A program made the position numbers and the translations under genes. A stretch of DNA of 64,000 bases from Atrina japonica (lineage: Eukaryota > Mollusca > Bivalvia > Pterioida > Pinnidae), in contig BROG01000295.1 in assembly GCA_030159075.1 (NCBI GenBank), forward strand, positions 620,001 to 684,000, in the 5' to 3' direction. Under the pieces are notes generated by a model that saw only the letters and a list, made by a program, of their open reading frames with translations, was not told where the DNA came from and did not search any database. Below are positions 24,317 to 36,949 of this stretch, piece by piece (positions within the stretch are counted from its first letter, which is position 1; every line of letters begins with the position of its first letter).

Positions 24317-24494
24317 ACTAAAACCTGCTTAATGACCACCTGTGTATAAAGACCACCTGGTTACAAAGACTTTTTGCTGTCCCCAATACAGTGTAATACT
24401 ATTTGTGTACAAATCAACCTTTCTGTAAAGACCACCTCCCTATAAAGACCGGTTTTGCTGTGTCCAGAGGGGGTCTTTATATACAAGTTTACTG
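24317..24494 (-). mobile_element. MITE, CAGT-ended family (copy B)
   Basis: This is the reverse complement of copies A and C: AAACCTGCTTAATGACCACC at the left and AAGTTTACTG at the right, with TTTTTGCTGTCCCCAATA inside. Its left terminus is damaged (TACTAAAACC in place of TACAGTAAAACC). Confidence 0.7.
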
Positions 24495-25182
24495 TTTGTA
24501 AAATTTGTGGCGAGGTGTAAAATGACATCAAAACAAATTAACATACCCAATCAGCAAATCAGATCTGTTCTTTACTGGCATCGTCAGCCTACGAAAGTTT
24601 GACATCACAGATCACAATAGACTACTCCATGACAACAGAAAGGACCATACCATTAATGAGTGGAGGATACAAATACTTAGTCACTCAGTCAGTATCAATT
24701 TTAAAACTCAACATAGAGACGTCCTGTCCAAACAGTAATCACTCTTGGTGTCCAAACTGTTAACACGCATTGCTTGGAGCCAAATGTTCATACATTACTA
24801 GACAGATTTCATAAATTTCTCTATAACAAAGTGATGGCAACATAAACATGTTCTGTTTCTGCCTATCAACTTGTATATATATATAACTTGTCACCACTTG
24901 TGGTGGTCTAGTGGCGGAGCGTTCAACTCTCAAGCAGAAAGTCCCGAGTTTAACATTGACTTATTAACTGAAATATCCTAAACACAAAACAAGATATATT
25001 ATTCAACTGGGCATTATCAACAAATGTGAAAAGAAGACCAAGAAGAATATGTAGGCTAAATTAAACAATAAAGAAATTTGACAACCTTAAACATTTGGGT
25101 TTTTTTTTCTGAGCATGAAGTCTAAATATTAGTCTGCCAAAGGAAGGGCCACTCAGCAAGGTATTCTGCCCAACCCTTGTTC
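24495..25182. other. Non-coding intronic stretch with a tRNA-like fragment
   Basis: At about 24898-24955 there is a tRNA-like head (GTGGTCTAGTGGCGGAGCG, then TCCCGAGTTTAACA). It has an A-box-like and a weak B-box-like segment but no foldable anticodon arm, so it is at best a SINE or tRNA-pseudogene remnant. Confidence 0.4.
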
Positions 25183-25472
25183 TTAGTTTGTTTGTTTATT
25201 GTTGTTTAACGTCCCACTCAAGAATATTTCACTCATATGGAGACGTCACCAAATGCCAGAGAAGGGCTTCAAATTTTGGCCTATGCTCGGCACTTAAGGC
25301 CATTGAGCAGTGAGGTTTCTTAAACTTGGTGACACCTTCTGTGACACGGGACCTTGGTTTTTACTATCTCATCCAAAAGACAGATAACCAACCTGCCGCC
25401 GCCTGGACTCAAACTCATGACCTCACTATCAAGAGTCAAATGTGCTACAGACTGAGCCAGGCCGGCTACCTA
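25183..25472 (+). repeat. Dispersed SINE-like element, copy 2
   Basis: This is the most complete copy. It starts TTGTTTAACGTCCCACTCAA, then ATATTTCACTCATATGGAGA, CGTCACCAAATGCC, GGCCTATGCTCGGCACTTAA, TGTGACACGGGACCTTGGTT and CTCATCCAAAAGACAG. It ends near a tRNA-like ACTGAGCCAGGCCGGC. It has the same arrangement as copies 1 and 3. Confidence 0.8.
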
Positions 25473-26400
25473 AATGTTCTTAGTAAATCACACCAAGAAA
25501 AGTTTTGTTGTAAAGAAAACATGTTGTTTCTTGAAATTTTAGTATCACAGAGTAATTTGTGATTTTTTTTTAGAAGAAACTAAGAGAAAGACATTTATAG
25601 AAATCGGTAAAAAAAAACATACCCAGGAGAATAATTATAAAAAGATAATTTTACATATAGAAAGTAACGGAAAAATGACATTTGTTCATAAACTTATGGC
25701 ACAGTACTGTACATGAACAAATAATGTACCGGGGTATACTAATTACTGGTTGAGGAAAATTTCAGTGTCAATATGTATATCAAACTATTTCCTTCACTTT
25801 CAGGATACGGTCAGTACAATGGAAATTCTTCAAACAACAAGAAACATATTTTATGATCTTGTACAATGAAGACACTTAGTCTTTTTATTTTGTTTGCTTT
25901 GTGAGTCAACAAAATGTACATTTATGTTATATAAATAACCCATAACCTTTCTGTTCCTATAAGTCTACCCAATCTAATCCCAAAAATGTTTTAGCGACTG
26001 AAATAAAATCAATTGTATTGTACCAAACACACCTAAAATTTGCCATTAATCTTTCATTAAATTTAAAGTAAAAACAAAACAAGGTTTTATTGATTACTAA
26101 TTGTTTTATATTTATTTGAAGATTTCACCTTGACTGGTACATGTATCGTAATTTATTTTACAATAATTACATTCCAATAATTAAAGTTTCACTTTGTAAT
26201 GCATTGTGTACTAATTAAATCAATAAAAATACATGTAAGTGCACCTGTAGTAACTACATGTATACTATAGTGACCTTTCCACTTCTCTGTAAAACTATAT
26301 GTGTTTAAATTTGGACTTTGTGTTCTGTATGCAGAAAACTGCACATGTTAATTATGTTGTTTAGAACCAAAAACCATTTCCTTGAATAATTAGGCTCTAC
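25473..26400. other. AT-rich intronic stretch
   Basis: Nothing recognised on either strand apart from frequent TACATGTA motifs, which are common in bivalve DNA. Confidence 0.4.
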
Positions 26401-27445
26401 ATTCACACATACAAATGTACAGATCTGGACTATACATCCACATTTACATACCTGGGCTCAACATTCACACTTACATACCTGGACTCAACATTGTCACTTA
26501 CATACCTGGACTATACATCCACATTTACATACCTGGACTATACATCCACATTTACATACCTGGACTATACATCCACATTTACATACCTGGGCTCAACATT
26601 CACACTTACATACCTGGACTCAACATTGTCACTTACATACCTGGACTATACATCCACATTTACATACCTGGACTATACATCCACATTTACATACCTGGAC
26701 TATACATCCACACTTACATACCTGGACTATACATCCACATTTACATACCTGGACTATACATCCACATTTACATACCTGGGCTATACATCCACATTTACAT
26801 ACCTGGACTATACATCCACATTTACATACCTGGACTATACATCCACACTTACATACCTGGACTATACATCCACATTTACATACCTGGACTATACATCCAC
26901 ATTTACATACCTGGACTATACATCCACACTTACATACCTGGACTATACATCCACATTTACATACCTGGACTATACATCCACACTTACATACCTGGACTAT
27001 ACATCCACACTTACATACCTGGACTATACATCCACATTTACATACCTGGGCTCAACATTCACACTTACATACCTGGACTCAACATTGTCACTTACATACC
27101 TGGACTCAACATTGTCACTTACATACCTGGACTCAACATAGACACTTAATTACATACCTGTGCTCAACATTGACACTTACATACCTGGACTATACATCCA
27201 CATTTACATACCTGGACTATACATCCACATTTACATACCTGGGCTCAACATTCACACTTACATACCTGGACTCAACATTGTCACTTACATACCTGGACTC
27301 AACATAGACACTTAATTACATACCTGTGCTCAACATTGACACTTGCATACCTGGACGAAACATTCACACTTACATACCTGGACTCAATATTCACACTTAC
27401 ATACCTGGACTCAACATTCACACTTACATACCTGGACTCAAGATT
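26401..27445. repeat. Minisatellite, 27-bp unit (about 38 copies)
   Basis: The unit CATACCTGGACTATACATCC + ACATTTA, with a second variant (GGCTCAACATTCACACT), is arranged in blocks. The order of variants at about 26440-26650 recurs at 27030-27145 and 27225-27345, so there is higher-order copying. The period of 27 keeps two plus-strand frames open for 216-244 codons (9-residue repeat YIPGLYIHI). They are not called as proteins. Confidence 0.96.
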
Positions 27446-27450
27446 CAAAC

Positions 27451-28194
27451 TTACTTACAGCCCATATAAACAACCTATAAACACATCATTACTTACAGCC
27501 CATATAAACAACCTATAAACACATCATTACTTACAGCCCGTATAAACAACCTATAAACACATCATTACTTACAGCCCGTATAAACAACCTATAAACACAT
27601 CATTACTTACAGCCCATATAAACAACCTATAAACACATCATTACTTACAGCCCATATAAATAACCTATAAACACATCATTACTTACAGCCCATATAAACA
27701 ACCTATAAACACATCATTACTTACAGCCCATATAAATAACCTATAAACACATCATTACTTACAGCCCATATAAATAACCTATAAACACATCATTACTTAC
27801 AGCCCATATAAATAACCTATAAACACATCATTACTTACAGCCCATATAAATAACCTAAAAACACATCATTACTTACAGCCCATATAAACAACCTATAAAC
27901 ACATCATTACTTACAGCCCATATAAATAACCTATAAACACATCATTACTTACAGCCCATATAAATAACCTATAAACACATCATTACTTACAGCCCATATA
28001 AATAACCTATAAACACATCATTACTTACAGCCCATATAAATAACCTATAAACACATCATTACTTACAGCCCATATAAATAACCTATAAACACATCATTAC
28101 TTACAGCCCATATAAATAACCTATAAACACATCATTACTTACAGCCCATATAAATAACCTATAAACACATCATTACTTACAGCCCATATAAATA
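27451..28194. repeat. Minisatellite, 38-bp unit (about 19.5 copies)
   Basis: The unit CTTACAGCCCATATAAATAA + CCTATAAACACATCATTA is almost invariant (AAACAA/AAATAA and CCCGTA/CCCATA variants). Its high identity suggests recent expansion. It directly abuts the 27-bp array, and the last 27-bp copy runs into the first unit through ACTTAC. Confidence 0.97.
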
Positions 28195-28641
28195 ATGTAC
28201 AAATGATTTAAAACTAAACCTAAATCAGAATGTATAGGGTCATACATCTGTCTATGTTTAAGACGGACTTTAAATATTTGGTTCTATAAAAAATAAACAT
28301 GAAATTGACAATTTGTTGTACAAATCTGATTTTTTGTATTTTAAGATAACCAGTTAAAATACATGTCCACTGTACATGTATGTAAATAGACTTGCTGACT
28401 ATAAAATCCCATTGTCAGTAACAACATGTATAATATCAATATTTCAATAGTTCAATTTAAGCAATACTTTATATTTGTAGAAATAGCCACTCAGTGAAAA
28501 AAAAAATCAAACATTGTTTGCACACAGTCTGGCTCAGTGCCGGAAATCATGGTCCCGCGTTGTCTCCCCACATGAAAATTTGGAAATGTTGAAAGTATGC
28601 ATATACACATGTATGATGTTTGTATAGTATTGCCAGTAATT

Positions 28642-28739
<98 letters not shown>

Positions 28740-29375
28740 AATTTTACTTCATAAAAATATCACTAGATAAGGAAAAGGGATTTAAAATCCAATTTACCTG
28801 TCAGGTATATTTACAAGGTATAAAAAAGCACATATGTATTTAAATAAAATGTTGTAGTAAATAACTTCACAGAGTTAATAAAAATGAGTTTATCCCACAA
28901 TGATCACTTTTATCCCACCATGATCACATGACTATCTCTTACAAAAGATTATATGTAAACCGAAACTTCAAACTTATGAAAAAGTCACAAAAGCTTAGTA
29001 CCGGTATATATAATGGTGGTGCAAAATGTCTCCTCTATATGTCTTCCATAATGTTCGGGAATGATTGTATAAAGAGACGTTGTCCATAAAACTCACCTGT
29101 TTAATATTTAAAATATTATAATGACCACAGTACAAATAAATGATAAATAATGATATGAATAATAAACGATGATTAAATCACTCCCACATACCTAACTAGT
29201 ATGAAAATATCAAGATGATATAATAAGGGAAGGGCAAAAAAACAAAAAACAAAACAAAAAAACAGATATACTACAAAATATTTCACAAAAATGTAGAATT
29301 TAATACTTTGCTCTAAAATAAGTTTTCTGTACAACAAAGAACATCATCACAGTCACAAGGCTAATTTTCTAATCA
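28195..29375. other. AT-rich intronic stretch with an (AT)n tract
   Basis: It contains (AT)n of about 90 bp at 28647-28737. No exon was recognised. Confidence 0.5.
28647..28737. repeat. (AT)n microsatellite
   Basis: About 45 uninterrupted AT units. Confidence 0.95.
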
Positions 29376-31995
29376 CTACAGTATAACATGTCTTGTCAGA
29401 TCACTTGTCATCACTACAGTGTAACCTGTCTTATCAGACCACTTGTCATCACTACATTGTAACCTGTCTTGTCAGACCACTTGTCATCACTACAGTGTAA
29501 CCTGTCTTATCAGACCACTTGTCATCACTACATTGTAACCTGTCTTGTCAGACCACTTGTCATCGCTACAGTGTAACCTGTCTTGTCAGACCACTTGTCA
29601 TCACTACAGTGTAACCTGTCTTATCAGACCACTTGTCATCACTACATTGTAACCTGTCTTGTCAGACCACTTGTCATCGCTACAGTGTAACCTGTCTTGT
29701 CAGACCACTTGTCATCGCTACAGTGTAACCTGTCTTATCAGACCACTTGTCATTGGTCTAACCTAAAATAACTACAGTGTAACCTGTCTTGTCAGATCAC
29801 TTTTCATCACTAAAGTGTAACCTGTCTTCTCAGATCAGTTTTCATCACTACAGTATAACTTGTCTTGTCAGACCACTTGTCATTAGTCTAACCTAAAATA
29901 ACTACAGTGTAACCTGTCTTATCAGACCACTTGTCATTAGTCTAATCTAAAATAACTACAATGTAACCTGTCTTATCAGACCACTTGTCATTAGTCTAAC
30001 CTTAAATAACTACAGTGTAACCTGTCTTGTCAGATCACTTTTCATCACTAAAGTGTAACCTGTCTTCTCAGATCAGTTTTCATCACTACAGTATAACTTG
30101 TCTTGTCAGACCACTTGTCATTAGTCTAACCTAAAATAACTACAGTGTAACCTGTCTTATCAGACCACTTGTCATTAGTCTAATCTAAAATAACTACAAT
30201 GTAACCTGTCTTATCAGACCACTTGTCATTAGTCTAACCTTAAATAACTACAGTGTAACCTGTCTTGTCAGATCACTTTTCATCACTAAAGTGTAACCTG
30301 TCTTCTCAGATCAGTTTTCATCACTACAGTATAACTTGTCTTGTCAGACCACTTGTCATTAGTCTAACCTTAAATAACTACAGTGTAACCTGTCTTGTCA
30401 GACCACCTGTCATTGGTCTAACCTAAAATAACTACAGTGTAACCGTCTTATCAGACCACTTGTCATTAGTCTAACCTTAAATAACTACAGTGTAACCTGT
30501 CTTATCAGACCACTTGTCATTAGTCTAACCTTAAATAACTACAGTGTAACCTGTCTTATCAGACCACTTGTCATTAGTCTAACCTAAAATAACTACAGTG
30601 CAACCTGTCTTATCAGACCACTTGTCATTAGTCTAACCTTAAATAACTACAGTGTAACCTGTCTTATCAGACCACTTGTCATTAGTCTAACCTTAAATAA
30701 CTACAGTGTAACCTGTCTTGTCAGACCACTTGTCATTAGTCTAACCTTAAATAACTACAGTGTAACCTGTCTTATCAGACCACTTGTCATTAGTCTAACT
30801 TAAAATAACTACAGTGTAACCTGTCTTATCAGACCACTTGTCATTAGTCTAACTTAAAATAACTACAGTGTAACCTGTCTTATCAGACCACTTGTCATTA
30901 GTCTAACCTTAAATAACTACAGTGTAACCTGTCTTATCAGACCACTTGTCATTAGTCTAACCTAAAATAACTACAGTGTAACCTGTCTTGTCAGATCACT
31001 TTTCATCACTAAAGTGTAACCTGTCTTCTCAGATCAGTTTTCATCACTACAGTATAACTTGTCTTGTCAGACCACTTGTCATTAGTCTAACCTAAAATAA
31101 CTACAGTGTAACCTGTCTTATCAGACCACTTGTCATTAGTCTAACCTAAAATAACTACAGTGTAACCTGTCTTGTCAGACCACTTGTCATTAGTCTAACC
31201 TAAAATAACTACAGTGTAACCTGTCTTATCACACCACTTGTCATTAGTCTAATCTAAAATAACTACAGTGTAACCTGTCTTATCAGACCACTTGCCATTA
31301 GTCTAATCTAAAATAACTACAGTATAACCTGTCTTGTCAGACCACTTTACATCACTTAAGTGTAACCTGTCTTATCAGATCAGTTTTCATCACTACAGTG
31401 TAACCTGTCTTGTCAGACCACTTGTCATTAGTCTAACCTTAAATAACTAGTGTAACCTGTCTTGTCAGACCACTTGTCATTAGTCTAACCTAAAATAACT
31501 ACAGTGTAACCTGTCTTGTCAGACCACTTGTCATTAGTCTAACCTAAAATAACTACAGTGTAACCTGTCTTATCAGACCACTTGTCATTAGTCTAACCTT
31601 AAATAACTACAGTGTAATCTGTCTTATCAGACCACTTGTCATTAGTCTAACCTAAAATAACTACAGTATAACCTGTCTTGTCAGACCACTTCTCATCACT
31701 ACAGTGTAACCTGTCTTGTCAGACCACTTCTAATCACTAGTGTAACCTGTCTTGTCAGACCACTTGTCATCACTACAGTGTAACATGTCTTGTCAGAACA
31801 CTTGTCATCATTAAAGTGTAACCTGTCTTGTCAGAACACTTGTCATCATTAAAGTGTAACCTGTCTTGTCAGATCACTTGTCATTAGTCTAACATAAAAT
31901 TACTAGTGTTATCTGTCTTGTCAGACCACTTGTCATTAGTCTAACCTAAAATCACTTTAGTGTAACCTGTCTTGTCAGACCACTTGTCATAAGGC
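29376..31995. repeat. Minisatellite, mixed 38/54-bp unit (about 55 copies)
   Basis: The core CAGTGTAACCTGTCTTATCA + GACCACTTGTCAT is followed either by CACTA (38-bp unit) or by TAGTCTAACCTTAAATAACTA (54-bp unit). The first copies are of the short type and most later ones are long, with blocks of both copied together: about 29760-29890, 30000-30110 and 30240-30350 repeat the same order. The core resembles the terminus of the CAGT-ended MITE family (CAGT.AAACCTG..T.A.GACCACCTGT). Confidence 0.95.
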
Positions 31996-32885
31996 TAACC
32001 AAAATGACTACAGACACCTGTCTTATACAACCACTATCATTGGAGACCATCTTTTATGAAAGACCAGTCATTGCAGACCACATATCTTGTAAGACCACTG
32101 TCATTAGAGATTACCTGCCTTGTAAAACCACTGTCATTGGAGACATCTGTCTTATAAGATCACTGTCATTAGAGACACCTGTCTTATATGACCACTGTCA
32201 TTAGAGACACCTGTGTTACAAGACCATTGTCATTTTAGATCACCTGTCTTGTAAGACCACTGTCATTGGAGACACCTGTCTTGTAAGACCAGTGTCAATG
32301 GATACCACCTGTCTTGTAAGACCACATGTCATTGGAGACACCTGTCTTGTAAGACCAGTGTCAATGGATACCACCTGTCTTGTAAGACCACATGTCATTG
32401 GAGACACCTGTATTGTAAGACCACTGTCATTTGAGACATTTGTCTTGTAAGACCACTGTAATTGGAGACACCTGTCTTATACAACCACTGTAATTAGAGA
32501 CCACCTGAGTTGTAAGACCACTGTCATTAGAGAGGCCTGTCTTGTAAGACCACTGTCATTAGAGACACCTGTCTTGTACAACAACTGTCATTAGAAACAT
32601 CTGTATTTTAAGACCAATGTCATTGGAGACACCAGTCTTGTAACACCACTGTCATTAGAGACACCTGTCTTATAAGACACATCATTGGAGACACCTGTTT
32701 TGTAAGACCACTGTCAATAGAGACACCTGTCATGTAAGACCACTGTCAATAGAGACACCTGTCATGTAAGACCACTGCCATTGGAGACATGTGTCTTATG
32801 AAATCTCTTATCATTGGAGATCACCTGTCTTGTAAGACAATGTTTCACTGGAGACCACCTGTCTTGTGAAACAAGACCAGCATCT
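31996..32885. repeat. Minisatellite, about 32-bp unit
   Basis: The unit GTAAGACCACTGTCATTGGA + GACACCTGTCTT (about 26 diverged copies) continues directly from the previous array and shares CTGTCTT..AAGACCAC. It looks like a shorter-period derivative of that array. Confidence 0.9.
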
Positions 32886-32895
32886 TTATTGAAGA

Positions 32896-32899
<4 letters not shown>

Positions 32900-32928
<29 letters not shown>

Positions 32929-32935
32929 CTCTATC
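32900..32935. repeat. Microsatellite (CTGT)n(CTAT)n
   Basis: Several TCTG units then TCTA units at the edge of the preceding array. Confidence 0.9.
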
Positions 32936-33929
32936 AGAAACAAAATAAAAAAAGATTTATTACTGACTAAAAATAAACTACCAAACCAGATGTAAACTGG
33001 GGATTCACTTTACATCAGTTGAGACAAGCCACATTGAGTCTACAAACATACACAATGTATCAAGATTCTGTTTAAGAATTTCAGGTATTAAACACATACA
33101 GAAATCTATAAACAACTGAAGGCCTCCCTGCTGATTTTCCCAGTCAATGATTTAAATATTAACTTGGCTCTGACAATGCTGTGACAAAGTGATGTCAATG
33201 TCAACAGCACTTGCTCTTAACATTCAGCCCAAGACACTTCTAGAACAACAAAGAGATTAATTGTATGTATGACATTGATAGATGACATTCCAGGGTGTTA
33301 TAAGGGTGTACAACAAGTTGTGATTTTGTAATTGATTGTAAATTACCTAGGTTTGTCTAAGGTTGTTCCACCTTGATAGACTAGCAGAAGCACTCACTAA
33401 TTACTATCAATATACAGGTAGATGGCCTCCATTATGTTTTACCTCTAAATGATGGGTAGCTGTACATGTAGATTAGATGGAAAACTAAAAACTTCTCAAA
33501 CAAATACAGTGGCATAGGAAGCAAATCGTGATACAGTCATATGCTTTTCATTTATTGTGATATATTGTTCAGACAGGACTGTCTATATTTAATTCCAACA
33601 CAATGTACGAAGGTGTTCCAAGTTTCATTATACATGTAACTATTTTTGAAAATATGTATTTCAGAATATTGATTGAACAGCAATACTCTTTTTAATTATA
33701 CCTATTTGTGATGCAATGCATACATCATCAAAAGCAGACTGAGGATTCAAAGTTGGAGTAGGCGAAGATTTAAAATTTATTCACTGAGCGGAGCAAGGAG
33801 CGAAAAATTGGAGGAAATTTGTTTTGTAAACATTTGCCAATCAAAACAGAGGACAGCTTCATGTAGATCAAGGATAAATCACTTTACAGGTACAAAAGGT
33901 ATAAAGAGTAACATTCCAAAACTCTCGAC
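32936..33929. other. Intronic stretch
   Basis: About 33577-33663 is an inverted duplicate of about 35873-35960: GACAGGACTGTCTA...GAAGGTGTTCCAAGTTTCAT on one side and ATGAAACTTGGAACACCTTC...GACAGTCCTGTC on the other. The two arms flank the 30-bp and 41-bp arrays. No exon was recognised. Confidence 0.55.
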
Positions 33930-34275
33930 ATGTCAATTCTCAATATGCCAAATTCACAATGGCTGATTCCCAGTATGCCTATTCCCAGTCCAGTATGTCA
34001 ATTCCCAATCTGCCTTTTGACTTCTGAGTTTGCTGATTCAGAATATACCAGTTTCCAGCTTGTCGATTTCCAATGTGCCAGTTTCCGGCTTGTCAATTTC
34101 CAATGTACCAGTTTCCAGCTTGTCAATTTCCAATGTGCCTGTTTCCGGCATGTCAATTTCCAATGTGCCTGTTTCCGGCATGTCAATTTCCAATGTGCCA
34201 GCTTGTCAATTTCCAATGTGCCAGCTTGTCAATTTCCAATGTGCCAATTCACAAATATGCCTATTCCCATCTTGT
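33930..34275. repeat. Minisatellite, 30-bp unit (about 10 copies)
   Basis: The unit TGTCAATTTCCAATGTGCCA + GTTTCCAGCT, with shorter 20-bp copies at the ends. Three plus frames and one minus frame stay open (10-residue repeat such as ISNVPVSSLS), which is a repeat artefact. Confidence 0.95.
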
Positions 34276-34284
34276 TGATTCCTA

Positions 34285-35375
34285 ACAATCATATACATTG
34301 TGATAAGCTTTTCAATTATTGTGATATATTGTGATACATAGTGATATGCTTTTCATGTACACGTATTGTGATATATTGTGATACATAGTGATATGCTTTA
34401 TTTATTGTGGTATATCATGATACATAGTGATATGCTTTTCATGTATTATGATATATCATGATTCACTTCATTTTTTGTGATATATCATGATACATTATGA
34501 TATGCTTTTCATTTTTTGTGATAATTTGTGATACATAGTGATATGCTTTTCATTTATTGTGATATTTTGTGATACATAGTGATATGCTTTTCATTTATTG
34601 TGATATTTTGTGATACATAGTGATATGCTTTTCATGTATTATGATACATCAAGATACATAGTGATATGCTTTTCATTTATTGTGATATATCGTGATACAT
34701 AGTGATATGCTTTTCATGTATTGTGATATATCATAATACATAGTGATATGCTTTTCATGTATTGTGATATATCATGATACATAGTGATATGCTTTTCATG
34801 TATTGTGATATATCATGATACATAGTGATATGCTTTTCATGTATTGTGATATATCATGATACACTTCATTTTTGTGATATATCATGATACATTATGATAT
34901 GCTTTCATTTATTATAATATTTTGTGATACATAGTGATATGCTTTTCATGTATTGTGATATATCATGATTCACTTCATTTTTTGTGATATATCATGATAC
35001 ATTATGATATGCTTTTCATTTATTATGATATTTTGTGATACATAGTGATATGCTTTTCATTATTATATTGTGATACATAGTAATATGCTTTTCATGTATT
35101 GTGATATATTGTGATACATAGTGATATGCTTTTCATGTATTATGATATTTTGTGATACATAGTGATATGCTTTTCATGTATTGTGATATATCATGATACA
35201 TAGTGATATGCTTTTCATGTATTGTGATATATCATGATACATAGTGATATGCTTTTCATGTATTGTGATATTTTGTGATACATAGTGATATGCTTTTCAT
35301 GTATTGTGATATATCATGATACATAGTGATATGCTTTTCATGTATTGTGATATATCGTGAGTCATGATACATAGC
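34285..35375. repeat. Minisatellite, 41-bp unit (about 26 copies)
   Basis: The unit GATATGCTTTTCATGTATTG + TGATATATCATGATACATAGT. The TGATATATCATGATACAT part is close to a palindrome. Copies with ATTTTGTGATACA or CACTTCATTTT variants recur in blocks. Confidence 0.95.
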
Positions 35376-36949
35376 CCTAGTGACTTTACAATCTTCAAAG
35401 CACATTTTGCACTACGGAGTTAATAACATATTATACTGATACAAAAAATAAACTCAACTTCAAGATTGAAATTTCCAAATCACATTTTTGCTTTTTAAAA
35501 TGACGAAATGAAATATATGCTATTAAAGGTCATGCAGTTCAGCGTCCTTTATGAATTTTAAGATATTATAAATTTGCTTTAGAAAGTTATTTTTCAATTA
35601 TTTTTTACCAATTTACTCTTGTGATAGAATTGACATTAAAAATGATAGACTTTTGCGCACGATTAATATGCAAATGAGTTTTGGTCAATTATCATACTGT
35701 GTTCTTATTTCTACTGCAAGTGTCAGCCTAAATTTACTTAATCTTTAAACTAACTCCATGATGTTGGAATGTAGCCTGTATACACATGTATCAAGTATCT
35801 AATTCTGTTTCATTTTATTATTATTACAGTAATTATTTTGCAGTTCAATCAATATTCTGAAATACATATTTTCAAAAATAGTTACATGTATAATGAAACT
35901 TGGAACACCTTCGTACATTGTGTTGGAATTAAATGTAGACAGTCCTGTCTGAACAACTGAAATGTACATGTACAAGCGTCAATTACCAGTACTTTATTTC
36001 CTACATAGGGTAATCAAAATCTTAGGGGTGTGAAAGCTGGGTTTTAATCTTCCAGCTTCTAAGTTTGTTTGTTAAAGTCTGCGATCATGGCTACAATAAA
36101 CGAACTAACTGAAGATGGGAACAGTCGTATGACCCCTGTATGACCCCCTTTTATTTAACATGATCAGGAAATGAGTAAGTATTTGACAAGTGTACATGTA
36201 CTTAACATCATATTAAGACAGGTAGATTGTGAATTTTGTGATGCAATATCATTGTAAAATTAACTTGTGTTACCTGAACATAAGTACAAGAATAGCACTG
36301 CCATGATACATACATTTCAGACAGGTAGACTAAGAACAGTCATTTGATTTTATAAGGCTTAACGAGCATATTTGCACCTGTATTTTCAGGTTGATTACAT
36401 ATCTAAATTGAAAGCCCAAAACTTCTGTTATAATTTGATGAAAAAAATACATGTGAATATACATACAGAGATCTATCCTTAAAAACCTTGATTGAAATAT
36501 ATGACAGCTCAAAAGCACCATTAATTAGTCAACGGCGGAGAACTTTTGAAGCATTGATATGATATGTCTGCTAGAATTAAAACATCCACTGATGTATGAC
36601 ATCAAAATAACAAAATTAACTGTATAACATTAGGCTTAGAATATAACACTATACTAACCTTGTGTAATCGAAATTTTACAAAAAATTAAATTAAATTTGA
36701 AAGTATTTTTGTTATGTGAACATTGTATACCATGTACATACATGTATGAGTCTGTCATAATAGGTTTCACCAATACAGGTAATCTGTTATCTTAAATTAG
36801 TTCTCAAATTTGACAAATACTGATAAAACTTAAAACAGGCCATGGAAAATAAGGATTTCATGGGTAAAAATGTCTATTTTAATCATGTAGCTAAATTTAC
36901 AGCCAATTGTAGAATTCAGACAGACATTTTGAAAACTACTCATTTTTCA
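35376..36949. other. AT-rich intronic stretch
   Basis: It includes the right arm (about 35873-35960) of the inverted duplication that flanks the two arrays before it. No exon in phase with the PDZ gene was recognised. Confidence 0.45.

Noticed and set aside
24898..24955. tRNA gene
   Set aside because: An A-box-like motif is present but the T-arm and anticodon arm do not fold, so it is only a tRNA-like remnant.
26415..27149. 244-codon and 216-codon repeat ORFs (YIPGLYIHI type)
   Set aside because: Two overlapping frames are open because the unit is 27 bp. This is a minisatellite artefact.
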